From NCBI GenBank assembly GCA_900551655.1, contig URWM01000093.1, positions 1 through 6,306 of the forward strand: DNA of 6,306 bases, given 5' to 3'. This stretch comes from an uncultured Collinsella sp. (GTDB lineage Bacteria > Actinomycetota > Coriobacteriia > Coriobacteriales > Coriobacteriaceae). Of the stretch, positions 1 to 5,938 are shown one piece after another (the first letter of the stretch is position 1; each line of letters opens with the position of its first letter). The notes beneath the pieces were generated by a model. It saw nothing but the letters and a program-made list of their open reading frames with translations. It ran no database searches and was not told the origin of the DNA. The position numbers and the translations under genes are program-made.

Positions 1-168
1 CCCGTTGTGTCTCCCCGTGCCGTGGGGGCCGCGGTCGCTCGCAACCCTGTTTCGATTATTGTGCCATGCCATCGCGTGGTGGCGGCCGACGGCTCGCTTA
101 ACGGATATGCCGGCGGGCTTGATCGCAAGGAGTGGCTGCTTCGGCTTGAGGGCGCGTACGAGGAGTAA
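1..168 (+). CDS. methylated-DNA--[protein]-cysteine S-methyltransferase, C-terminal part (5' end outside window)
   Basis: Reading frame 1 is open from the first base to TAA at 166-168 and gives 55 residues. It contains the O6-alkylguanine-DNA alkyltransferase active site PCHRV (fragment residues 22-26, acceptor Cys23), preceded by [11 protein letters not shown] and followed by [18 protein letters not shown]. This order is the hallmark of the C-terminal domain of Ogt/Ada/MGMT proteins. These proteins repair O6-methylguanine and O4-methylthymine by transferring the alkyl group irreversibly to the cysteine. The N-terminal part and the start codon lie before base 1, so a stand-alone Ogt cannot be told from the C-terminal domain of an Ada fusion, and no symbol is given. 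All visible catalytic residues are intact, so this is a gene cut by the window edge and not a pseudogene. It is convergent with the minus-strand ClC remnant; the hairpin repeats lie between them. Confidence 0.93.
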   Translation, partial: PVVSPRAVGAAVARNPVSIIVPCHRVVAADGSLNGYAGGLDRKEWLLRLEGAYEE

Positions 169-208
169 CACTCGAGCGCTTTGCATAGCCAAGATGCCGT
201 GAAAGAAC

Positions 209-347
209 GGGACATGCTTTCCGAATGGAGGCTCAGACGGAAACTACGTCCCGGAATTCCGTTTTAAAGCGGGATGCGCTTTCCGAATGGCGTTCCAAGC
301 GGAAACCGTGTCCCGGAATACAGCCTCAGAGTGGGACACCGTTTCCG
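209..347. repeat. 62-bp-period array of stem-loop repeats (two full units and a half unit)
   Basis: Five copies of a 15-bp arm alternate in orientation: GGGACATGCTTTCCG (209-223), CGGAAACTACGTCCC (238-252), GGGATGCGCTTTCCG (271-285), CGGAAACCGTGTCCC (300-314) and GGGACACCGTTTCCG (333-347). Each left/right pair forms a 44-bp hairpin unit (209-252 and 271-314) with GGGA(C) at the base, TTTCCG at the tip and a 14-nt loop. Units start exactly 62 bp apart. The third unit has only its left arm; where the right arm should be (362-376) the sequence is unrelated and runs into the ClC remnant. The array lies between convergent genes. It may act as a transcription barrier or be a dispersed extragenic palindrome; no function is shown. 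Confidence 0.8.
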
Positions 348-374
348 GCTGAGACCACCTGCCTGGACATCGAT

Positions 375-590
375 CTACGCCCGCTCCTGCAGGGCGTAGA
401 TGGACTTATCCATGTTGAACAGGTAAGCCACAACGCAGACAATAATGAACATCGGCAAGTTACCAAAGCCGAAGACTTCGCAGCCAATAAGGATGGGTGC
501 GAGCAGCGTATTGGTGGCGCTGCCAAAGACGGCTGCGTAGCCCAGTGCGGCGCAGAGCTCGACGGGCATGCCGAGTTGAGCCTCGTTATG
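375..590 (-). pseudogene. ClC voltage-gated chloride channel family protein, C-terminal remnant
   Basis: The minus-strand frame ending at TAG (377-375) encodes LGYAAVFGSATNTLLAP, then ILIGCEVFGFGNLPMF, a hydrophobic segment, and NMDKSIYALQERA. This matches the last helices (P, Q and R) of ClC chloride channels/antiporters. The K-x-x-Y of KSIYAL corresponds to the conserved helix-R tyrosine that coordinates chloride in ClC-ec1. Complete ClC proteins have about 400 or more residues, and only about 65-70 remain here. The ATG at 569-567 is probably an internal Met. The frame stays ClC-like for a few codons upstream (about EAQLG), then meets Abi-coding sequence in another frame around 575-600. There is no start signal, selectivity filter or N-terminal part anywhere in the window, so this is a dead 3' stub. 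The exact upstream boundary is uncertain by about 15 bp. Confidence 0.75.
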
Positions 591-949
591 GCGACATCTG
601 GGTAACAGAAAGGCCCGCGTTCCTCAGAGGCAAGATAGGCAATTCTGCTTCTGAGGTAGATCTCAATTCTGCCGACCGCACTGCCGACCGCATCAAACAT
701 TAACTGCCGGAGGGCTCGGTCAAATTCATACGTGTAGATGATGGTTTCGAATGTTGTGCCTTCGCGAAAGATGGTAATCCCGGACTTGCATTTGGTTTTG
801 TAGGGAAACCAGTAGGCCGACAGTCTGTAGTGGTTGGCTTCGACCAAAGCTCGCTCGAGTTCGCTTTGATCAGAGCACTTAAGACCCTTGTTTTCTGTCA
901 ATAGTGCTATTTGTTCGTTGATGGATATCCGCGACTTCTGGTATTTCAT
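575..949 (-). pseudogene. Abi_2 (AbiD/AbiF-like) abortive-infection protein, N-terminal half only
   Basis: From ATG 949-947, with AAGAGG at 959-954 as ribosome site, the frame gives an Abi_2-type N-terminus. It shows ISINEQIALL, KGL, ANHYRLSAYWFPYK (residues 38-51), FREGTTFETII (61-71), YEFDRALRQL and then RIEIYLRSRIAYL...GPFCYP (94-117). Abi_2 proteins are about 300-residue HEPN-fold proteins, several of which abort phage infection, probably by cleaving RNA. Homology stops near residue 120. The frame then runs through the ClC remnant in the wrong phase and ends at 326, so its last roughly 80 residues are nonsense. The first HEPN motif, normally R-x(4-6)-H, reads RSRIAYL with Leu where His is expected, and four extra residues sit just before RIEI. 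GC is about 42%, against about 60% in the ABC operon, which suggests acquired DNA. The product is probably non-functional. Confidence 0.8.
669..692. repeat. 12-bp perfect tandem duplication inside the Abi remnant
   Basis: CTGCCGACCGCA occurs twice back to back (669-680 and 681-692). On the coding (minus) strand it duplicates four codons, giving DAVGSAVGRIEI where Abi_2 family members usually read approximately DAIERIEV. The insertion is in frame. Confidence 0.85.
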
Positions 950-950
950 T

Positions 951-1006
951 AAGCCTCTTGATAGAAAAAGAGCTGGAGTTGCGCATCGTTGAGAGGCTTT
1001 CCAGCT
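951..1006 (-). promoter_or_regulatory. Abi leader: hairpin with T-run and anti-Shine-Dalgarno
   Basis: On the minus strand the leader carries AGCTGGA (1006-1000) and TCCAGCT (977-971), a 7-bp stem followed at once by CTTTTTCT, which resembles a weak intrinsic terminator. The first eight loop bases, AAGCCTCT (999-992), are exactly complementary to AGAGGCTT (958-951), which contains the Abi ribosome site. The two pairings cross each other, so they are either mutually exclusive or form a pseudoknot. This could be an attenuator, or a roughly 50-nt RNA that masks the ribosome site. The pairings are seen in the sequence; the function is inferred. Confidence 0.45.
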
Positions 1007-1019
1007 TTAGCAAAACAAA

Positions 1020-1046
1020 CTTATAAGATGCGACGGGCCGCGTCAA
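1020..1046 (-). promoter_or_regulatory. putative promoter of the Abi remnant
   Basis: The minus strand shows TTGACG (1046-1041), 15 nt, then TATAAG (1025-1020). The boxes are good sigma-70-like matches, but the spacer is 2 nt shorter than ideal. Transcription would start near 1013 and yield a leader of about 63 nt before the ATG at 949. Confidence 0.45.
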
Positions 1047-1088
1047 GATAATTACCGGACGGCCTAGGAGGCGGCTGGTTGGCTGGCT

Positions 1089-1120
1089 TAAAACCCAGCG
1101 CGTGAAATGACGCTCCACGC
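1089..1120 (-). terminator. possible terminator after the GyrI-like gene
   Basis: Immediately after the minus-strand stop at 1122-1120 the sequence can fold GCGTG (1120-1116) with CACGC (1103-1099), followed by GCTGGGTTTT. The stem is only 5 bp and the T-run only 4, so this is a weak candidate. Confidence 0.3.
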
Positions 1121-1758
1121 TATTCAGCGCGCTTGATAGGATGACGAACCACAGTCTTAAGTTTCTCCGGCGCACACTTGCGTGGATCGGAAAGATAGAT
1201 TTCGTGATGTAAACGGGTGTCTGAGAAGTCGGGGACATAGCCCTGCTCGGTCGTGTATTCATGCATAGCGTTTACGGTCGCCGGTTCGTTATCGTAGGGT
1301 CCGGTGTGCATGCATTGAACGCAGAGGCCCTCGTCAACTTTAAGCAGCTCGACGGCGGAAAAGTCCAGTTTCTTTTTGGTCGTGGCTTCTGCGACTGCCC
1401 AGTCAAAATCATCTCGGCTGACGAAATCGGGCAGGCGGATGCACGAGATAAAGTTGAAATCGTCCTTGCGTACATAATCGATGTCGCCGCTCGGGGAGTC
1501 TTGCCACCAGAAGCCCTCGAGCGGCGGTACCACAAAGTCGAAATAGCCCTCGATACTCCTTGAGCCTTTCTTCGACATCTTGATGGTATAGGCGATGCCG
1601 TAAAGCAGCGGCAGGGCGTTTTGATACTCGCCACCTTCGGTATTTGGGTCGCCCTTTCCGCGAACGGCAACGTAGCTCATAGGCGGGACAGTTACGATAC
1701 TCGGCTTGCTTGCAGGTTTGTAGAGCTCCTTGCATTCCTTCTTAAAGTCGAACGCCAT
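1120..1758 (-). CDS. GyrI-like domain-containing small-molecule-binding protein
   Basis: This is a complete 212-residue cytosolic protein with no signal peptide or membrane segment. It begins FDFKKECKELYKP and continues with IVTVPPMSYVAVRGKGDPN (about residues 20-38), LLYGIAYTIKMS (51-62), PLEGFWWQ (79-86), LPDFVSRDDFDWAV, EGLCVQCMHTGPYDNEPAT and, near the end, HHEIYLSDPRK, APEKLKTVVRHPIK. I recognise this as the stand-alone GyrI-like family (PF06445 fold), related to the ligand-binding half of AraC/MerR-type regulators such as Rob and BmrR. Family members bind hydrophobic or cationic small molecules, and a few hydrolyse reactive compounds; the ligand here is unknown. EGLCVQCMHTGPYD is the family's conserved core and is intact. 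The ATG at 1758 is supported by AAAGG about 8 nt upstream. The gene is transcribed alone, divergently from the ABC operon, with a LexA-like palindrome in its promoter region. Confidence 0.9.
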   Translation of the reverse strand: MAFDFKKECKELYKPASKPSIVTVPPMSYVAVRGKGDPNTEGGEYQNALPLLYGIAYTIKMSKKGSRSIEGYFDFVVPPLEGFWWQDSPSGDIDYVRKDDFNFISCIRLPDFVSRDDFDWAVAEATTKKKLDFSAVELLKVDEGLCVQCMHTGPYDNEPATVNAMHEYTTEQGYVPDFSDTRLHHEIYLSDPRKCAPEKLKTVVRHPIKRAE

Positions 1759-1799
1759 GTTGGCCGCCTTTCTGCGTATTGGCCTGCTTAGATAGTTGA

Positions 1800-1828
1800 A
1801 TCATATCATAGAAACGAACAGCTGTTCG
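1800..1828 (-). promoter_or_regulatory. promoter region of the GyrI-like gene with a LexA-like palindrome
   Basis: The perfect 14-bp palindrome CGAACAGCTGTTCG lies at 1815-1828. It fits the Gram-positive LexA/Cheo pattern CGAAC-N4-GTTCG. Two overlapping TATGAT boxes follow on the minus strand (1810-1805 and 1805-1800), about 42-47 nt before the ATG at 1758, so a bound repressor would cover the -35/spacer region. No good -35 box is visible. Control by LexA is an inference; another dimeric repressor could use this site. Confidence 0.45.
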
Positions 1829-1930
1829 AATGATTTGGCTGACAGATTGAGATGCGTGCGTTGTGTTTGGCGGTCGGCCTGACCCCATCGATGATTTCTC
1901 TGCCTCCCCGGCGCCTCATCTATAGCTGCC

Positions 1931-1979
1931 GTTTCCCCATATAGAACCTGCCAAAATAAACCCGTCCCTTTTTAGTCGG
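1931..1979 (-). repeat. degraded inverted copy of the terminator repeat that follows the ABC operon
   Basis: AACCTGCCAAAATAAACC at 1945-1962 is the exact reverse complement of 5519-5536. Similarity continues on both sides: AAAAAGGGAC against AAAAAGGAC, and TATATGGGGAAACGGC against TATCGGGGCAAACGCC. Read on the minus strand, the left half of the stem is mutated (CCGACTAAAA where the other copy has CCTGCCAAAA), so the hairpin is weakened. No minus-strand gene reads into it, so it looks like a displaced member of an intergenic repeat family. Confidence 0.65.
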
Positions 1980-1990
1980 TGCGAAATGGG

Positions 1991-1997
1991 TAATACT
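1991..1997 (+). promoter_or_regulatory. candidate -10 box of the ABC operon
   Basis: TAATACT lies 32 nt before the ATPase start codon in the only stretch between the upstream repeat and the gene. No convincing -35 hexamer is present at 16-18 bp; only a T-run (1969-1973) occupies that place. The assignment rests on position and the -10 match alone. Confidence 0.35.
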
Positions 1998-2029
1998 AAA
2001 GAGTTATCCGACCAGATGGGAACCGATCG

Positions 2030-2731
2030 ATGGCCTATATCGAATTCAAAGACGTCATCAAAGCATACGGCGAGGGCGATGCCCGCATTCACGCGCTCGA
2101 CGGCGCGAGCTTTACCGTTGAGCGTGGCGAGCTTGCCATTATCCTGGGCGCTTCGGGTGCCGGCAAGACCACGGCGCTCAACATCTTGGGCGGCATGGAC
2201 ACGGCAACTTCCGGCACCGTGACGGTGGACGGGCGTGACGTGAGCGCTGCCAACGAGGCACAGCTTGTGGAATACCGCCGCGCCGATGTTGGCTTTGTCT
2301 TCCAGTTCTACAATCTGGTCCCCAACCTGACGGCGCTCGAAAATGTTGAGCTTGCGGCGCAAATCTGCCCTGATTCGCTCGATGCCGAGCAAACGCTTTG
2401 CCAGGTTGGCTTGGGTGAGCGCCTCGCCAACTTCCCCGCGCAGCTTTCGGGCGGCGAGCAGCAGCGCGTGTCCATTGCCCGCGCACTGGCAAAGAACCCC
2501 AAGCTGCTTTTGTGCGACGAGCCCACGGGCGCACTTGACTATAAAACCGGCAAGCAGATCTTGCAGCTGCTGCAGGACACTTGCCGCAAGCAGGGCATTA
2601 CGGTCATCATCATCACCCACAACTCCGCGCTGGCGCCCATGGCCGATCGCCTGATCCGCTTTAAGAACGGTCGCGTGGAGAGCGAGACGGTCCAGCAAAA
2701 TCCCGTGCCTATCGAGACGATCGAGTGGTAG
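2030..2731 (+). CDS. ABC transporter ATP-binding protein (LolD/MacB type)
   Basis: This 233-residue nucleotide-binding subunit is complete. It has Walker [10 protein letters not shown] (residues 40-48), Q-loop Gln92 in [17 protein letters not shown], signature LSGGEQQR (139-146), Walker B LLLCDEP (159-165) with catalytic Glu164, the D-loop in TGALD, and H-loop His197 in ITHN. The [14 protein letters not shown] stretch and the length are typical of the LolD/MacB/FtsE group (COG1136), which pairs with FtsX-like permeases. Two subunits would dimerise on the cytoplasmic face and drive the permease encoded directly downstream. The ATG at 2030 has GGGA (2018-2021) 8 nt upstream and the fold begins at once ([12 protein letters not shown]), so no earlier start is needed. 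Its stop lies 5 nt before the permease ATG, which implies translational coupling in one operon. The substrate cannot be read from this subunit. Confidence 0.96.
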   Translation: MAYIEFKDVIKAYGEGDARIHALDGASFTVERGELAIILGASGAGKTTALNILGGMDTATSGTVTVDGRDVSAANEAQLVEYRRADVGFVFQFYNLVPNLTALENVELAAQICPDSLDAEQTLCQVGLGERLANFPAQLSGGEQQRVSIARALAKNPKLLLCDEPTGALDYKTGKQILQLLQDTCRKQGITVIIITHNSALAPMADRLIRFKNGRVESETVQQNPVPIETIEW

Positions 2732-2736
2732 CGCCC

Positions 2737-5502
2737 ATGGACCAGGACCGCCAAAACAGCCAGCGCCGCGACGCGCAGAACACGGAGCGCGAGCAGGATT
2801 TTACGACCTACCGCACTGCCCAAAGCTCAAACGATATGGTGCCGACGGTTTTTCGCCGTGGCATCTACCGCACAATCCGAGGCAGTCTTAAGCGCTTTTT
2901 GTCAATCGTGGTCATCACCGCGCTTGGCGTGAGCGTGATGTGCGGCCTTAAGGCGGGTTGCGAGGACCTGTGTGATTCGGTTGATGCCTACTTCGACCAG
3001 CAAAATGTCTATGACATTAACGTACAGTCGACCTATGGCCTGACTGACGATGATCTCGACGCCATACAAGAGGTCGATGGCGTCGAAACGGCCGAGGGCA
3101 TCTACACCGAGACCGCCTACACCGCCGTGGGCACAACGCGCGAGCGCGTGGTCGTGCAGAGTCTCTCCAAGGAGAACATCGATCAGCCGGTGCTCGTGAA
3201 CGGCGATTTGCCCGAGAGCGCTGATGAAGTCGCGGTGACTTCGAAGTTCCTGAAGGCATCGGGCAAGAAAATCGGCGATACGGTGAGTTTTGCCGCCAAT
3301 GACGCGAGCTCGTCCAATCAAAGCGCCAAGGACCAGTTTGCCGCGGGCGATTACACCATTACGGCCGAGGTCCTCGATCCCACCGACGTGAGCTCCGACT
3401 CGACAGTCAACGCCTTTCGCGCTGCTTCGGCGGCGGACTATAAGTTCTATGTGAGCGAGGACGCCGCGACATCTTCTTCCTACTCCGCTGTCCACGTGAT
3501 CGTCGAGGGGGCCAAGGATCTCAACTCCTATTCGGATGCCTACGCGGCAAAGATCAATGAGGTCAAGGGCAATATCGAGAAGATCCGCGAGGAGCGTGAG
3601 AAGGCGCGCGCTCAGGAGCTGACGGTCGACACGCCGACAAGCTTGGATGCGGCCGAGCGCCAGGCGAATATGCTCTTTGGGATTGAGCAGGACAACATCA
3701 ATCGCATGGCCGAGGGCAGCGAGGAGCGTGCGCAGGCGCAAGCCGACCTGGACCAGCGCCGTGCCGCCGCCGACCAGCAGTTTGCCGATGCCCGCGCCGA
3801 GCTTTCTGACCTGGGCGAATGCACCTGGTACATCCAGGACCGCGGCAATATCGCAAGCTACTCGAGCGTCGAGAGCGATAGTTCCTCAATCGAAGCCATC
3901 GCCACGGTCTTCCCGTTCATCTTCTTTATCGTCGCCGTGCTCATCAGCCTCACCACCGCCACCCGCATGGTCGAAGAGGAGCGCACGCTTATTGGCCTGT
4001 ACAAAGCACTCGGCTATTCGCGTGGACGCATCCTGTCCAAATACGTGGACTATGCACTGTGGGCCTGCCTGATCGGCGGCGTGCTCGGCAACATCATCGG
4101 ATTTGTGGGCCTGCCGCTGTTCCTGTTTACGGTGTTCGACGACATGTACTCGCTGCCCCAGATGCTGCTTTCGTACGATATCGTGTCGTCGCTCGTGTCG
4201 GTGGCGCTGTTTACCGTGGGCGTGGTGGGCGCCACGATTATCGCCTGTCGCCACGAGATGGCCGAGACGCCGGCTTCGCTCATGCGTCCCAAGGCGCCGC
4301 GTGCTGGCTCGCGCATCTTGCTTGAGCGCATCGGCTTTGTCTGGCGTCGCATGGGCTTTTTGAACAAGGTGGCAGCGCGTAACCTGTTCCGCTACAAAAA
4401 GCGTGCCTTTATGACCATCTTTGGCATTGCGGGATGCACGGCGCTCGTGATTTGCGGTATGGGTATCCGCGATACGTCGGTGGCGCTTTCGCCCAAGCAG
4501 TACGGCCACATCACGCGCTACGATTTGCTGGCGGTCGCCAACCCCGATGATTTTTCGCAGACGTGCGCGGCATTGGATGAGCGTGGCACAGCCAATGATT
4601 CTAACGTGACTGTGACTTCGACGCTGCCGATTATGACCGACAACGTCACCTTTACATTTGGCGGTAAGAGCGAGACTGTGCAGCTGATCGTGGTGCCCGA
4701 TGATCGCACGGGTGACTTGGGCGATTACGTGCGCCTGGAGGATGAGTCCAAAGAACCGCTCACCCTGCGTGACGGGGATGTGTATTTGAGCAAGAGCTCT
4801 CAGCTGGTGCTGGGGATCAAGCCGGGTGACACGGCTCACGTCCAGGATTCGTCGCTCAATGTTGCCAAGGTCAAAGTCAGCGACATTTCGCTCAACTATC
4901 TGGGCAACACGCTTTACATGACGCAGAGTACCTATGAGCAAGTTTTTGGTCGCAGTGCTCGACTCAACGGCGTCTTTGTGCTGCTTAAGGGCTCGTCGGC
5001 CGACCAGATTGCGTTTAGCAAGAAGCTTAAGAGCGACGGTTGGCTCACCATCTCGAGCACGGCCGAACATTGGCAGAACTACGAGGCGAACTTTGCGATT
5101 ATCAATTCCGTGGTGGTGCTCGTGACCTTTATGGCGGCGTGCCTGTCGTTTGTGGTGGTGTTTACGCTGTCCAACACTAACATTTCGGAGCGCGAGCGCG
5201 AACTGGCAACCATTAAGGTGCTGGGCTTCCGTCGCGGCGAGGTGCACCACTACGTCAACAAGGAGACGTTGATCCTCACGGCGATTGGTGCCGCGCTGGG
5301 TGTTCCGCTGGGCGGTGCGCTGGCCGAGAGCTTTACGTACATCTTGCAGATGCCGTCATTGTACTTTGACGTTGAGGTCGAGCCGCTGAGCTACGTGCTG
5401 TCCGTTCTGCTGGCCTTTGCCTTTACGTTTATCGTCAACCTCGCCACCAACCGAACGCTCAACAAGATCGACATGGTCGGCGCCCTCAAGAGCGCCGAGT
5501 AA
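2737..5502 (+). CDS. ABC transporter permease with two MacB/FtsX-like halves
   Basis: This membrane subunit has 921 residues counted from ATG 2737. Two similar halves are visible. The first has TM1 (about 54-72), an extracytoplasmic region of about 310 residues, then TM2-4 (388-408, 440-466, 481-504). The second has TM5 (558-576), an outer region of about 210 residues, then TM6-8 (789-811, 844-864, 884-904). Each half carries an FtsX domain with a conserved coupling segment: MVEEERTLIGLYKALGYSRG and ERERELATIKVLGFRRGEV. A charged helical stretch at about 268-356 (KIREEREKARAQ, ERAQAQADLDQRRAA) is probably a coiled coil and seems shorter than in the roughly 1100-residue relatives I recall. GTG at 2725 would add four residues and overlap the ATPase stop; neither start has a good ribosome site, so reinitiation is likely. 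Such systems usually act as mechanotransmitters or exporters; the substrate is unknown. Confidence 0.93.
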   Translation: MDQDRQNSQRRDAQNTEREQDFTTYRTAQSSNDMVPTVFRRGIYRTIRGSLKRFLSIVVITALGVSVMCGLKAGCEDLCDSVDAYFDQQNVYDINVQSTYGLTDDDLDAIQEVDGVETAEGIYTETAYTAVGTTRERVVVQSLSKENIDQPVLVNGDLPESADEVAVTSKFLKASGKKIGDTVSFAANDASSSNQSAKDQFAAGDYTITAEVLDPTDVSSDSTVNAFRAASAADYKFYVSEDAATSSSYSAVHVIVEGAKDLNSYSDAYAAKINEVKGNIEKIREEREKARAQELTVDTPTSLDAAERQANMLFGIEQDNINRMAEGSEERAQAQADLDQRRAAADQQFADARAELSDLGECTWYIQDRGNIASYSSVESDSSSIEAIATVFPFIFFIVAVLISLTTATRMVEEERTLIGLYKALGYSRGRILSKYVDYALWACLIGGVLGNIIGFVGLPLFLFTVFDDMYSLPQMLLSYDIVSSLVSVALFTVGVVGATIIACRHEMAETPASLMRPKAPRAGSRILLERIGFVWRRMGFLNKVAARNLFRYKKRAFMTIFGIAGCTALVICGMGIRDTSVALSPKQYGHITRYDLLAVANPDDFSQTCAALDERGTANDSNVTVTSTLPIMTDNVTFTFGGKSETVQLIVVPDDRTGDLGDYVRLEDESKEPLTLRDGDVYLSKSSQLVLGIKPGDTAHVQDSSLNVAKVKVSDISLNYLGNTLYMTQSTYEQVFGRSARLNGVFVLLKGSSADQIAFSKKLKSDGWLTISSTAEHWQNYEANFAIINSVVVLVTFMAACLSFVVVFTLSNTNISERERELATIKVLGFRRGEVHHYVNKETLILTAIGAALGVPLGGALAESFTYILQMPSLYFDVEVEPLSYVLSVLLAFAFTFIVNLATNRTLNKIDMVGALKSAE

Positions 5503-5540
5503 CCTGCCAAAAAGGACAGGTTTATTTTGGCAGGTTTTAT
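5501..5540 (+). terminator. intrinsic terminator of the ABC operon (repeat-family copy)
   Basis: AACCTGCCAAAA (5501-5512) pairs perfectly with TTTTGGCAGGTT (5525-5536) across a 12-nt loop and is followed by TTATC. The stem begins inside the permease stop codon (TAA 5500-5502). A shorter alternative stem, AACCTG/CAGGTT (5501-5506 with 5517-5522), is possible. The same sequence family occurs inverted at 1931-1979. Confidence 0.8.
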
Positions 5541-5542
5541 CG

Positions 5543-5590
5543 GGGCAAACGCCGGACAACCATTAGGTGGTCCGGCGTTTGCCCTGTTTT
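5543..5590 (+). terminator. second, very strong terminator hairpin between convergent genes
   Basis: GGGCAAACGCCGGAC (5543-5557) pairs perfectly over 15 bp with GTCCGGCGTTTGCCC (5570-5584) and is followed by TGTTTTG. It backs up the terminator at 5501-5540. It also lies about 34 nt beyond the stop of the minus-strand gene that ends at 5618; the T-run is present only on the + strand side, so termination from the other direction would be weaker. Confidence 0.85.
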
Positions 5591-5617
5591 GCTGGGGATG
5601 TTTGTCGTTCGGTGCTC

Positions 5618-5938
5618 TTACTGGCCAATCCAGTGTTGCGCATAGCTCTTAATGTCCTCGGTAAAACCGTCAAGGTCGTCGAGGGCGATCACGCTGTCGA
5701 TAAGCAAATTGGCTATCTCGCGGTGCATTGTGCTGCGGCGAATGTCGTTTGCAATTACGCCTGAGGACAGCTTGTCTCTATTGAGGCGCTCTTCTAGTGC
5801 CCAAAATCTACTGGACGCTTCACTGTCGCCGTTCAGCATCTCAACGTACTGGCCGATGAGCTTTTCCATATAACGTTCTTGCCATTGAGGAAGCATTTTC
5901 TTAAACAGCTTCCAGTCGCTTTCGGCTACGTCCCGCAT
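5618..5938 (-). CDS. conserved hypothetical small helical protein
   Basis: This is a soluble protein of 106 residues with predicted helices throughout and no signal peptide, membrane segment or catalytic motif that I can name. Notable blocks are SDWKLFKKMLPQWQERYMEKL (residues 7-27), YVEMLNGDSEASSRFWALEERL (about 31-52), DKLSSGV and DDLDGFTEDIK near the end. I recall similar roughly 100-residue proteins (W..F...LP.WQ..YM..L, AS..FW.LE.R) in gut Firmicutes and Coriobacteriia, without an established function. The start is placed at ATG 5938-5936, because GGAGG (5947-5943) lies 4 nt upstream. The in-frame ATG at 5980 has no ribosome site and would add 14 unconserved-looking residues. The gene is convergent with the ABC operon. 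A weak TAGAAT (5984-5979) could serve as its -10 box. Confidence 0.8.
   Translation of the reverse strand: MRDVAESDWKLFKKMLPQWQERYMEKLIGQYVEMLNGDSEASSRFWALEERLNRDKLSSGVIANDIRRSTMHREIANLLIDSVIALDDLDGFTEDIKSYAQHWIGQ

Noticed and set aside
209..347. CRISPR-like array
   Set aside because: The repeated arms alternate in orientation, are only 15 bp and imperfect, the 'spacers' are loops of hairpins, and there are no cas genes.
373..401. 10-bp perfect inverted repeat ATCTACGCCC/GGGCGTAGAT around the ClC stop codon as a terminator
   Set aside because: It is inside the coding sequence on one side and no T-run follows on either strand; it may be a structure of coding origin.
326..574. C-terminal third of the 207-codon Abi-like frame as genuine protein
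   Set aside because: It is the ClC remnant read out of frame and ends in the hairpin array; composition and sequence do not continue the Abi family.
225..605. 126-codon + strand frame across the hairpin array and ClC remnant
   Set aside because: It has no ribosome site, crosses non-coding repeats, and is antisense to recognisable ClC sequence.
1272..1735. Overlapping minus-strand frames inside the GyrI-like gene
   Set aside because: They are out-of-phase readings of a well-recognised complete gene with its own ribosome site.
2725..2736. GTG at 2725 as the permease start
   Set aside because: It is possible, but it adds only four residues (VAP-type) and overlaps the ATPase stop; ATG 2737, five bases after that stop, is the simpler reinitiation site. 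Neither has a clear ribosome site.
3886..5250. 454-codon open frame on the minus strand
   Set aside because: It lies wholly inside the permease gene, is rich in His/Arg/Gln as expected for an antisense reading of GC-rich codons, and lacks any recognisable domain. The + strand has clear FtsX motifs.
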